Assembly (NCBI RefSeq): GCF_029784135.1
Contig: NC_073746.1
Location: 152,163,857-152,227,856, forward strand
Direction of reading: 5' to 3'
Origin: Toxorhynchites rutilus septentrionalis
Taxonomy: Eukaryota; Arthropoda; Insecta; Diptera; Culicidae
DNA: 64,000 nt
The notes below the pieces were generated by a model, which worked only from the letters and a program-made list of their open reading frames with translations, was not told the origin of the DNA and made no database searches. Positions within the stretch are counted from its first letter, which is position 1. Each line of letters starts with the position of its first letter. Both the position numbers and the translations under genes were made by a program. This document shows positions 11,609-24,200 of the stretch, one piece after another.

Positions 11609-11817
11609 CTAAATTTATATCAAACGTACTTCCGTAAGAGCCATACAGCTACTGATTTTTCCATAGATCTGACATCTATGGCACTCACCAAAAAAAAAGT
11701 GCAATCATGGTCCAAAGGGACGAAAAAAAAATCAAATGAGGATGGTATTCAATGAACAATTTTCCACAATAGATTTTAAAATTGTGTGCAAAAGTACCCT
11801 TTTCCCAAGTGATTGAA

Positions 11818-11982
11818 TCGGGATGTGCGCGAACGCACTTCCCGGCTACCAATAATTTCACACACGAGCTATCCACATGAGGGATAATCGCAGGGGTCAA
11901 CCCAACCGTAAGTGCAATGGAAGAGTCTCACCCTGGGGGAACCGCCTTGATGATCACGGTAACCCCTGTGCCAGGTAAGTAT
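11818..11982 (-). ncRNA. U1: U1 small nuclear RNA gene, copy 1 (variant)
   Basis: The transcript starts ATACTTACCTG at 11982, the region that pairs with 5' splice sites. It runs 165 nt to TCCCGA at 11818. The stem-loop II sequence CCATTGCAC (U1A-binding loop type) and the terminal hairpin with TTCG loop are present. It differs from the other three copies at several positions. Most notably, the Sm-binding stretch reads AAATTATTGG where the others have AATTTTTGG. That change could weaken Sm-ring assembly, so this copy may be a variant or a pseudogene. A PSEA-like block lies at -62 to -39. It is arranged head to head with the copy at 12241. Confidence 0.93.
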
Positions 11983-12020
11983 GCTTTTTCGTGGTGTCAG
12001 CATCTGAGGGCTTCTTAAGT

Positions 12021-12044
12021 AGAAATGTTTCTCTACCGATCGAT
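12021..12044 (-). promoter_or_regulatory. PSEA-like snRNA promoter element for U1 copy 1
   Basis: On the minus strand the block contains GGTAGAGAAACATTTC, 39-62 bp upstream of the U1 start. It is alignable with blocks at the same distance upstream of the other three U1 copies. Insect snRNA genes use a PSEA at this distance. Assignment rests on position and conservation among copies. Confidence 0.7.
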
Positions 12045-12180
12045 GCTATTGAATTGCAATGCTTATAATAATAAGCATATTCAATAAGAACAAGCATATT
12101 TTCCAATAAGAATAAGGATACTTTTCCATCAGTTGTTTATCCTTCAAGAGCATATCAACTCAAATAGGATATTCTTACAT

Positions 12181-12202
12181 AAATCGCTAGAGAATCATTT
12201 CC
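12181..12202 (+). promoter_or_regulatory. PSEA-like snRNA promoter element for U1 copy 2
   Basis: The block AATCGCTAGAGAATCATTTC lies 39-60 bp upstream of the U1 start at 12241 and matches the upstream blocks of the other copies. Between the two divergent starts there is also a perfect ATGCTTAT/ATAAGCAT inverted repeat near 12060. Confidence 0.7.
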
Positions 12203-12240
12203 TTTTGAGAAGCCCTCAGATGCCGATACAATCAAAAAGC

Positions 12241-12405
12241 ATACTTACCTGGCACAGGGGTTACCGTGATCATCAAGGCGGTTCCCCCAGGGCGAGACTC
12301 TTCCATTGCACTTTCGGTTGGGTTGACCCCTGCGATTATCCCTCATGTGGATAACTCGTGTGTGAAATTTTTGGTAGCCGGGAAGTGCGTTCGCGCACAT
12401 CCCGA
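12241..12405 (+). ncRNA. U1: U1 small nuclear RNA gene, copy 2
   Basis: A 165-nt sequence runs from ATACTTACCTGG to CATCCCGA. Visible parts are the 5' splice-site pairing end, stem-loop I around GTGATCATCAAGGCGG, and stem-loop II with CCATTGCAC. These are followed by the Sm site AAATTTTTGG and the terminal hairpin GTGCG-TTCG-CGCAC. U1 snRNP recognises 5' splice sites at the first step of spliceosome assembly in the nucleus. The gene is divergent from copy 1, with 258 bp between starts. A conserved stretch beginning TTCAATCACTTG follows both genes of this pair and may hold the 3' box used for RNA 3'-end formation. Confidence 0.96.
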
Positions 12406-12598
12406 TTCAATCACTTGAAAAAAAGAAACTTTTACCCATAATTTTAGAAGCTATTGTGCAAAATGGTGAATCGAGCCTTTGAATCTGTCGTTTGTTGATT
12501 GATTTATGTAGTGTGAACCTTTCTGGACTCACTAATCATTTGGTTTAGATGAAGACTAGAGATGGGCAAAACAGTTCACTTTGATGAACGGTTCAGTC

Positions 12599-13025
12599 TA
12601 GTGATCCCTGATTTTTGAAATTAATCGCTCATCAGCTAATCGAATACTTTTCAGCAGTTTGTTATTCGACACTGAGAGAAATAACTAGTTAGACTAATAT
12701 TTCTCATTTGCTAGTAAGCCATCTGGAATCAAAAAAGTGTTCATTCAACATGAAAATCAATTATTATCTTTTACCCTCCCCTAAACTTGTAAAAGAAGCT
12801 CAAAGCCACCAACGCGGTATTCAATCATGTCAAAGCTAATGATTGAATTTCAGAATAAAACTGCAGTAGCCGTACGTTTTTTTTCTCTAGTTTTGAATCG
12901 ATTAATCGTCGTAAATTATTCGTTCGCTTCGATTATTGGTTGCGCAGTATTCGTTCGATTAATAATCGATTTCTGTAGGAAGTATTCGATAATTCGATTA
13001 ATCGAACGATTATCGGGGATCACTA
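12599..13025. mobile_element. hAT MITE, TAGTGATCC family (copy 1)
   Basis: The termini are TAGTGATCCCTGAT and, inverted, TAGTGATCCCCGAT. The 8-bp flanks GTTCAGTC at 12591-12598 and 13026-13033 are identical, the hAT hallmark. Near both ends are clusters of AATCGATTAATCG-type repeats. The ORF here is not a gene. It is inserted in the hAT copy at 12557-15174. A second copy is at 48763-49242. Confidence 0.92.
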
Positions 13026-13873
13026 GTTCAGTCACTAACCGTTCATCTTATTGAATCAGTTCTTTTGAACCGTTCTTCCGTTCTTTCGTTCAGCGGTATT
13101 AAAAACAACATAGAATGTTAGCTGGAACCCCACATCAATAGACAGCTATTCATTGATAGTGATGCGCACAAAATATGCAATTTTTCGTATTTTCTGTTAG
13201 GACAAAACACTGGTTCTATGTAAAATCATGTTTCAAAATGGTTCATTCAGAGAAAAAAATTCAGCAGCGATTATTTTTTCAATTTTCACTAACAATCAAT
13301 CATACAAACAATCACGAAAACACGTACGCGCAACAGGCCATACAATGGATTGAAAGCAACGCAAAAACTTTTTTCTCAACTTGCCCTCACTAGAAGATTT
13401 TATGTTTACCTAATTCATGAATCACCCCAGCTTCTCCCAGATGCTTTTCTGATAATCAGGAAGTATATGAATGTTATGAGGGAATTGAAAAAATACATGA
13501 AATTGAAAAGGTGTAGCTTTGCTTTTAAAACTACAAAAACCTAATTTAATTCTTAACCCTAAACTGAGTATACATCAACATAAACCCTGCGTTACATGAA
13601 TTTTGCTCGTAAATGACAATATCGATTTATTTTCTTACAAGCGTTCCCGTTATATTTATCCATTCCGTCCAGCGCAAATCATTTCAGTTGAACTCATTCG
13701 TTCGCAAACAGTTCGCCCGCAAACTGTTCGTTCTCAAACAGTTCTTTCCCATACAGTTGACTCGCAAGCAGTTCATTCTGAATCAGTTCGTTCACAAACA
13801 GTTCTTTCGGAATCAGTTCGTTCACAAACCGTTCGCTCGCAATCAGTTCATGGGGCGAGCTACCGTTCTTTAA

Positions 13874-15092
13874 CACTCCTATACTCGCGCATTGGTCTGT
13901 CAGACCGAGAAATCAATAATTCGTTCATTTCTCAGAAAATATCAACACTACGAATTTGCGATTCTCTCTAGCTTCGTTATTCGTCGTTCGTCATCGTATG
14001 GCGTATCGCATGTGTTGGTACAAAAGGGACGTGTACCACTTCTTTAACACTTTCGGTCTGACACACCGACGCGAATATAGGAGTAACTTTTTTGGACAAG
14101 TGCCTTTTTTCATATTCTAGAATATTGTTGAATGAAATGTATAAATTAATATTAGTGGCGTGGAATGTTTATTGAATATAATGTATAAGATCATTACCAG
14201 ACTATTCTAATTTGATTTCAGGCCCTTTTATCACTGGATCATACGTTCAAAAGCAAAATATAAATGTTTGACTTTCGTATGGTTATTCGCTAAATATAAC
14301 GGTCATACATATACACACTTGTGAAAGAATTTCACTTGTGGAAGAATTGTAAACAGTAAACTATAAACTAATCGGTGGCTTATGGTTTTCAACAGTTACA
14401 GTTTCGGGGATAATTTTTTATAATGGACAATATCGACAAGAAAATAAGTAAAAGAAAAGGAAGTTCCTAGAAATTCTTTTATATCATCTTTTAATGCACC
14501 ATCTAAAAAAAGTATTATATCTTAGTTTGCCAAGAATACAGAGACAAAGAATATTAGAAATATGCAAACTTTATATTCCAGAACCTTTATCATCTGGTAA
14601 TTATCTAGAAAGTCATTATATATTCTTCTCTTCGATAAAAGACCCGAAAAACACGCAACAACTGCATGAAATGTAAAAAATATGTTTGTTTCGAGCGTGC
14701 AGTTATGCTATGTTCTGATCCTTACTCCAATGAAACCACAATCGATTAATACGTTTTTTGTTGTTTTATAGCTCTTTATACTTCCATGAAATATGTTCAG
14801 TTGCTTACTTTTAATTAATAACAGTGAAAAATTTTAAATTCGTTATTGGTGCTGGAGTATCATAAATTACTCTGTTTTGAGGAGGCTGAATTATATGACT
14901 ACTAAAACTGAATGAAGATGAAGAAAACATATTTTATGGAGTTTTACCATTCAATTATACCCTATTCTTTAAATAAATGCTAATAAAGCCTGAAAAATAC
15001 ACAATGGCTACATTACAGAAAAGTTCAATTTTCGGTCTGTGACACCGTGCGCGAGTATACGTGTTATGATTTTGCACGCGAGTACAGGAGGG
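13874..15092. mobile_element. piggyBac-like non-autonomous element
   Basis: TTAA stands on both sides (13870-13873 and 15093-15096). The termini are similar: CACTCCTATACTCGCGC on the left and, inverted, CCCTCCTGTACTCGCGTG on the right. A GGTCTGTCAGACCGA-type motif lies just inside. Exact TTAA duplication is the signature of piggyBac elements. The uninterrupted site is visible in hAT copy 1 (around 10590-10600, inverted), confirming the boundaries. A further inverted match to the left end near 14044-14090 suggests a second, smaller unit inside. No transposase was recognised. Confidence 0.85.
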
Positions 15093-15653
15093 TTAAAAAA
15101 GAACGACCTTTCGTTCTCTTTTTTTTTGCGATCTAGTTCTTTCATACCGTTCGTGAAAGGTTTGCCCATCACTAAAGAAGACAAAGGATTAAGTGATTGA
15201 AGATTTGGTGCATCCATTGAAAATCATCGGCTATCATTTGAATACTGATGAATAATGTGTTTTAATAAATTACTGATTTAATATCTGTTCCCTATGACAA
15301 ATATCCGGAATCATGCAGAAAACCAGTCGGTCAATCGTAAGTAAGAGAAATATTCACTAACGGCTGATCGACTTTTTATAAAAACAATCGTAAATTTAAT
15401 GAAAGTCGATTGAAAAAAAAATGAAAATGAAAATTAATTTTATAGAATTTTAACTTTCCGGTAAAAGAACGAATTATATTAGGCTGTCAAAAAAGTCCTG
15501 CGGTAATTCCGCGAAGTGTCGTTGTAAGGGCGTAGTTCTAGTTGTATTCATTGGATCGAGTCATACTATAGCTTGTTGGAAAGGTGCGCTATAATATAGT
15601 CCTTGACAGTGTTTTGTTTGGTTAAGTCGTTCGTGAGTTATAGTGTCGCAAAT

Positions 15654-16944
15654 ATGGAGCAAAATAAAGAGAAAATCCGACATATTTTACAGTACTACTA
15701 TGACAAAGGCAAAAATGCATCTCAAGCTGCCAATAAAATTTGTGCAGTTTATGGACCCGATACAGTTTCCATTTCCACCGCACAACGATGGTTTCAACGT
15801 TTTCGTTCTGGTGTAGAGGTCGTCGAAGATGCGCCACGCTCCGGAAGGCCTGTCGTCGAAAATTGCGACAAAATCGCTGAATTAGCCGAGAAAGACCGGC
15901 ATAGTAGCAGCCGTAGCATCGGCCAAGAGCTGGGGATAAGTCATCAAACCGTTATTAACCATTTGAAGAAGCTTGGATTCACAAAGAAGCTCGATGTATG
16001 GGTGCCACACACGTTGACGCAAAAAAACATCTTTGACCGTATCTTGTGCTCCCGTGGCCGAGTGGTTAGCGTCATAACTAACATGCCGGGGGTTCGGGTT
16101 CAATTCCCGTTCTGGTCGGGGGAATTTTTCGTCAAAGAAATTTCCTCCGACTTGCACTGTGATCACGCGTAATCTAGAGCTTGCCACTCAGAATGCATTC
16201 AAGGCGTGTTATTTGGCATAGAAATCTCAACTAAGTACTAATAAAAATGACGCAAGTAATACTACGTTGAGACGGCGAAGTTCCTCTAGGAACGTTAGTG
16301 CCATTGAAGAAGAAGACCGTATCGACGCATGTGAATCGCTGCTGAATCGCAACAAAATCGACCCGTTTTTGAAGCGGATGGTGACTGGCGATGAAAAGTG
16401 GGTCACTTACGACAACGTGAAGCGCAAACGGTCGTGGTCGAAGCCCGCTGAAGCGGCTCAGACGGTGGCCAAGCTCTCATAAACGGCCAGGAAGGTTCTG
16501 CTGTGTGTTTGGTGGGATTGTCAAGGAATATTCTATTATGAGCTGCTTCCCTATGGCCAAACGCTCAATTCGGACCTGTACTGCCAACAACTGAACCGCT
16601 TGAAGGTAGCACTCATGAAGAAGAGGCCATCTTTGATAAACAGAGACCGCATTGTCTTCCATCAGGACAACGCCAGGCCACACACTTCTCTGGTGACGCG
16701 CCAGAAGCTCCGGGAGCTCGGATGGGAGGTTCTTTTGCATCCGCCGTATAGTCCGGACCTTGCACCTGTTTTTTCCATGGCGAACGAGCTAGGTAGTCAG
16801 AAGTTAGCCACAAAAGAGGCCTGTGAAAATTGGCTATCCGAGTTTTTTGCCAATAAGGAAGCGAGCTTCTATAACAGGGGTATTATGAAGTTGGCATCTC
16901 GTTGAGAACAAGTCATCGAACAAAACGGCGCTTATTTGACTTAA
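15654..16944 (+). pseudogene. Mariner transposase, inactivated
   Basis: The start ATG at 15654 opens a protein with the mariner N-terminal helix-turn-helix region, then SGRPVV and the diagnostic KKLDVWVPHTLTQKN. A SINE at 16044-16314 interrupts it after DRI; the frame resumes as DACESLLNRNK on the other side. The first catalytic aspartate (VTGDEKW) and the second (FHQDNARPH) are present. The third, in the DYHLF motif that normally follows SPDLAP, is missing because of a short in-frame deletion, leaving SPDLAPVFSM. Stop codons at 16480-16482 (TAA) and 16903-16905 (TGA, probably from TGG) add to this. The sequence most resembles the mariner group that includes cecropia/Hsmar1-type transposases. 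The copy cannot make active transposase. Confidence 0.93.
16044..16314 (+). mobile_element. tRNA-derived SINE, family B, inserted in mariner
   Basis: A 271-bp element is bounded by the perfect 9-bp target duplication GACCGTATC (16035-16043 and 16315-16323). The tRNA-like head holds TGGCCGAGTGGTTAGCG (A box) and GGTTCGGGTTCAATTCC (B box). The tail end reads TTGAAGAAGAA. Other copies, all inverted, lie near 28028, 50609 and 53701. Confidence 0.93.
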
Positions 16945-17023
16945 AACAGATTATTGTAACTAATTTTATGAACAAATGAAAATTCAAAAAAAAAAACCGC
17001 AGGACTTTTTTGACAGCCTAATA

Positions 17024-18208
17024 TTTAAATTTGATTATAGTTATAGCATTGTTATCTAGGTAAAAAGTACGATAAATCATTGATTGACATTCGAAATAGT
17101 CTGCTGCCAACAGATTCCGTTACCGACCAGTAAAAGCGTTGTAATAAAATGAACAGCGCGTACAGATTCTAACCGAGTGAAGCTTCACAACAATAATGCG
17201 ACAAACCATAAATAACGTAGAAAAATATTCAGCCGCTTCACCCACTGTGCAACCCAAACGCAATGCGCCAGAGAATTTAGAAGAGAAGCATCGCTCCACA
17301 GCGGACACCATTGCCGTTGCCGTATGTTACCGGGTCCCGGTTTCGCAGATCATGAGCAACATGAACACACACATGTTCTGCTTATGGGTTTTCTATGTTT
17401 TCCCCCCACAAACCATCGCGCGAAACAGAGGGGGGCGGTGACGCGACGCGAGGAGCGCCAAGGTGCGATAGGTGAATATCAAGTTGTAAGCTATTTTGCA
17501 TTCTTTTTCAGTCCGACAAGAGATTATCAGGTCGTAAAAAACACCACCTCGGAGGTGCCCGCAAGTTCCGGATTTTTGTTTTCTTTTTTTTCTTCTTCTT
17601 TTTACGTTCAGCTGCTGCACCACCCTGGCAATTGACCACCTCCCGCCGCCTGAGCTTATGTGATGTTTGTGAGAAACTTGGCCACTGAAATAGCCCAGCA
17701 ATTAGGTATGCACACTTGCAGGGTATGATTTCGAACCAATCTCATAGCATGAGCCTAGATCTACGCCACTTGCCAGCTTGCGGGATCATCAGATGTCGAT
17801 TTGTTTGGGGTTCAAAACAGTTATGCGCGAGACACCGCTTCCTCTTCTCGGCCTAAACCTGCCTCAAATCACCGTAATTCACCTGCCGAACGAAGTACAA
17901 TTTTCGAACGATTCATCAAACCGAAACGATGGTGCGAAGCGAGAGGAAAAACGCACGCTTTAATCTCTCCATTATCACCCGTGGATAAATTGGATGTTTA
18001 TCGGAGATTAAAAGGTGTAGGAAAGTAATTTCCTGCCCCTAGGTGAGAAGCAAGCGAAAGCGAAAATCAACAGTAAATCACTTGCTTGCTTGCTTCCCCG
18101 ATCCATCATAATATTCCACAACTATGAGCTGTTTTTCATTCACAAATTTTTCAGCATTCCATCGCAAGTGGGGAAGAATCGTGTTGAAGAACGAGAGATT
18201 TCAATCTT
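17024..18208. other. GC-richer, single-copy-looking island without a recognisable gene
   Basis: No repeat family seen elsewhere in the window occurs here. Frames of 60-103 codons exist on both strands, but none shows a domain or signal I can name. Homeodomain-like motifs such as GGAGATTAAAAGG occur near 18003. It could be regulatory DNA or part of an untranslated exon. Confidence 0.4.
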
Positions 18209-20170
<1,962 letters not shown>

Positions 20171-21145
20171 TTGAAATAAAGACAAGTCATCGAAAATCTC
20201 ACGATATGTGTTGATTCCAAAAATAGTGAAAACGCAGATGTCACCTCTACCGGGTATTTTTAACAATTTTAATTCGCAATTAAATCCAAAAATTATTGGC
20301 TGAAACTGGCAAAACGCACATGCTGCATTTTAACTGTTTTAAATTCATCACAAGTGCATTGGACGAACAGATACCAATCAACGATTGATGGATCACAAAA
20401 ACCACCTGACCAAAGTGCAACAAAGTGCCCAGATGATGATCGTAATTTAACGTTTAATGTCCCCTGTGACCTCCATACATGCAAAGAAACGCGCACACAC
20501 ATACACACACCTTGCACACAAAAGGGAAAGACACAAACAACAGCTATGACCGTTCCGATCCGGAGCAATGTGCGGTGCTATTCAGCCATAAACCCCCGGT
20601 TTGCCCACCCGCACCTTACGCGCCATTCCACTACACTTCCAACCTCCCGCTATGGCTGAGGCAGCAAAAATGACGGTGACGATCATTCGGCATGAATCGT
20701 TAATTTTCATTCGCGACAGTAAACCATCATCAGCTCTTTCAAGACGAAGACAATTGCTGGGATCAGCTGGGACGCGAGACCACGGGAAACGAACAAAAAA
20801 ACAGAGAAGGGGCGGAAGGAAGGTGAGCTGTGAGTTCAACCGCAGGAGCGGGCGAATCAGTATTGTAAAGCTGTCAAGCATCCAATATGTCAGGCCACGC
20901 CAATGGAGGTGACCACAAACATGGGGACGGCCGATGAGAGACGGACGGTGCTGGAAGTGGCGAATTTATTAGGATTATTCTTATCATAATGCGTTTATCA
21001 TGCTTAATTCAATTCTTCGCAAATCGTTTCATTAACCATCCATTTTGAAAACTGCCGATCTTATGACATTATTATGTAAACATCAGAATGCTGTAAACAA
21101 ACATGCCTTGGACTGGGGTTTCCCATTTCTCTCAGTCGGTTCTGA
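20171..21145. other. Single-copy-looking island, left part (interrupted by the I element)
   Basis: GC-richer sequence with frames up to 103 codons, none recognisable. Around 20965-21060 there are several ATTA/TAAT and TTTATCATG-type motifs. It was contiguous with 27269 onward before the retrotransposon inserted. Confidence 0.4.
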
Positions 21146-21153
21146 TGAAAGTA

Positions 21154-21192
<39 letters not shown>

Positions 21193-21256
21193 GAGACTTT
21201 GCCTAATGTGGCATTCGCCTCTGTATTTCAATTTTATTTTGTGAGTTTACAGTAAT

Positions 21257-24200
21257 TCATATATGATTGTACAGTTTGATGTCTTTTAAAAATTTCAGTA
21301 CTTTTTCTTCCATATTGTTGTTGTTACTTAATATATCCCTTATATTGTTTGGTAGCCCATTTCGTCTCCTTTCAATAGCGTATTTACAGCAATCGAGTAG
21401 TATATGGTTCACAGTGATTGGTTTGCTACAGATGTCACACATCGCGGGAAGTTTCCTCTCGAACAGATGCTTTTTGTTGTACCAAGTATGTCCCAGACGC
21501 AATCTGGTCAGTACTATTTGCTCTCGCCTAGTTTTTCTGTCCTTCCATCTCGTTATGGTACCTTTAATGAGTTTTAGGCCTCTCGGATCTGCGTTGTTCC
21601 AGATAAATTGATGTTTTTGCCACAAAATCCTTCTACACCAGCTAACTGCATCTTGTGCGGGAATCGAGGAACAAATCACCTCCGCATTTCGTCCTTCGCG
21701 AGCCATGTCATCCGCCTTTTCATTTCCGTCGATTCCCTGGTGACCAGGAACCCAGCATAGAATGATTTGTTTATCCTTCATCTCTTTTACAATTTTTTGA
21801 ATGAAAGGATGATGCAACTTCCCTTTTTCTATCTCCTGTAAGCAGCTTGCAGAATCTGTGAAAATTACGCTTCTATTTTGTATTTGCCTTGTAGCTTTCG
21901 CAATTGCAAAAGCTTCGGCGGAATAAACGGAACATTGATTACCAAGGCTTCCACTAAGCCGGTAGTTCGGGCCTACAATTCCAACTCCAACTTTGGATTG
22001 TGATAACGAACCATCTGTGAACCAAAGGTCGTAATCAGCGTATTTTTTTTCCACTAGTGATTCAAATAATTTTTGGGCTATCAGACGTCCTTGACCTGCT
22101 CTGACCCGTTTTTTCAAAAACCAGTCGATTTTAGGACACGCTTCATACCAGGGTCTACCTAGCTTAGTGTGGATTTTTGTGATCATCGGGAGTTTTTGAT
22201 TGGTTAGAGCATTAAGTGCTTGATTGGTTTTCTTCCATATTGTTTTGGTTGTAGCGTTTTCCCTCTCCATGATTCTACAAGCCTTTTTTGCCAATGTTAA
22301 GGTTGCCACAAATTCCCATGGGAGCCGTGCTGCTTCTGCCATCATCGATTGTATTGGAGTTGTTCGGAGGGCACCTGATGCAATCCGAATGACAGCATTA
22401 TAGGTTGGAGTAAGTTGGATGATGTTTTGCCACTTGAGTACTTCAAGTCCATAAAATAATTTGGAGAGAACAATAGCGTATCCAATTCTTTCGAGGGTTT
22501 TCCTGTCAGCCCACCGAGAAATTGCTTTCAGCAGATTTAGTCGACTTCTGCAGTCTTCGATCAACTTTTTGGTGTAATTGTTGAACAAGCATCTTCTGTC
22601 GAATATCACACCAAGAATTTTTGTGGTTTTTGGCCTTTGGAGTTCGACTCCGTCCAGGTCTATCTTCCCTCCGTCAAGGTGCCATTTTCGGTGTTTTTGT
22701 AGTTTGCAGCAATGCATGGTTGAAGACTTATCGACCGAGATTTCAAACCCTACGCTAGAAGCCCATTTCGAGATGGCTTGAACTGCTCTCTCCAACTTTA
22801 GGCGCAAGTGTTTGACCATTTTGCCTGTAGCAACGACCACAATATCGTCAGCATAAACGAACATACGGACGTTCTTAGGAGCAGCACCAAAGATAGGATT
22901 GATTGCCAACAAGAATAGTGTCACAGAAAGCACAGACCCTTGGGGCACACCATTTTCTTGAATTTTTGCTCGCGACAACGATCCTCCATAGCTTACTTGA
23001 AATGTTCTTTCTGCGAGGAAATTTCTTATGAATCGCGTCATGTTCTTCCCCAGGTGGTTGCTGATAATTCTATCCATCACGTGACGGTGCCATACACGAT
23101 CATAAGCTTTTTTCAAGTCGAGAACTACAATTTCACAATGTTCTCGATTTTTTGCTGCTTCCGTTATCACATGGTCTAATTCCGAAAAATAATCACTTGT
23201 GCCCATACCTTTACGAAAGGCAAATTGATGTGGGTGGAATACTCCGTTTGTTTCTAGGTGGGTAGTCAGCCTACGGTTGACCATTTTTTCTAAGGTTTTG
23301 GCTATACAGCTGGTCAGAGAAATAGGACGAAATTGGTTATAATCCTTGCTGCTTTTTCCCGATTTTGGTATTGGAATCACGATGCTTTGTTTCCATGAAT
23401 TCGGAATTACTCCATGAGACCAGATATGGTTGAATGCCTTTAGAAGGGTGTATTTGCAATGGAGTGGAAGCCGTTTCAGCATCGGGTAGCCGATGTTATC
23501 AGGACCCGTTGATGAACCTTTCGTGTTATCTAGGGCTAGCAGTAGTTCGTCAATTGAAAAATCCTTGTCTAGGGGTGAGGATAGTTCAAAGCTGTAGTTC
23601 AAGTTATGCTTTTCACGATCTCGTTTTAGTTGTTGAAATTCTTCTGAATAGTTGGCTGTAGATGAGGTTGACGCAAAGAACTCGGCAAAGTGTTCGACGA
23701 TTTCCTGAGGGTCATCCGTTTGTTTCCCGTCGATGAAGATACTACGGGCTCCAGTATGTTTTTTCTTTGCAAGTTTGTTGTAATTTTGCCACAATTCCGA
23801 CGAGTTAGTATTCGAATTGAAGATTTCCGCGAATCGTTCCCAAGATGATTGTTTGGCTTCCGTGATAATTTTTCTGGCATGCTTATTTGCTTCTAGATAT
23901 TCCAAACGCGCAGCTTCTTTGCTTGGATTCTCTATGCTTAATTTGCGGAGTTTCCTCAAAGCTTTCCTTCGTTTTTTTACCGCCATCGCTATCTGTTGGT
24001 TCCACCAAAACTGGCTCCTCTTCCCGATTTTCCCACTTGATTTTGGAATTGAAAGTGATGCGGCATGGATAATGTTAGCAGTGATATTGTCTAGCGACAT
24101 GGTGGCACCAGCTGGAATTTTTTCATCAATTATCATTTCAAAAGCAGTCCAGTCTGCATCCTTGAAAAGCCATCTTTTGCGATAGTAAATGTTGCGGAGC

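Larger units (their letters stand above)
12557..15174 (-). mobile_element. hAT element, copy 2 (inverted), enlarged by two nested insertions
   Basis: It begins TAGAGATGGGCAAAACAG and ends (inverted) with TAGTGATGGGCAAAC. The flanks ATGAAGAC (12549-12556) and AAGAAGAC (15175-15182) are an 8-bp target duplication with one mismatch. Its sequence is the reverse of copy 1 at 10519-11608. The extra length comes from a hAT MITE at 12599-13025 and a TTAA-flanked insertion at 13874-15092. No transposase remains. Confidence 0.85.
15479..17021 (+). mobile_element. mariner element (defective), with nested SINE
   Basis: Perfect 26-bp inverted termini start TTAGGCTGTCAAAAAAGTCC. TA dinucleotides flank both ends (15477-15478 and 17022-17023). 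Without the 271-bp SINE and its 9-bp duplication the element is about 1.26 kb, the normal mariner size. The body encodes a mariner transposase that is inactivated in several ways. Confidence 0.95.

Noticed and set aside
13603..13971. Periodic frames (SQTVRSQTV, NELIPKELFVNE) that look like repeat proteins
   Set aside because: They are the 15-bp subterminal repeats of the hAT element read in different phases.
16051..16125. Possible tRNA genes at SINE heads (also at 4281, 8522, 28100, 28470, 46760, 50880, 53970 and 58640)
   Set aside because: A and B boxes are present, but acceptor stems are incomplete and the sequence continues into SINE bodies with target duplications.
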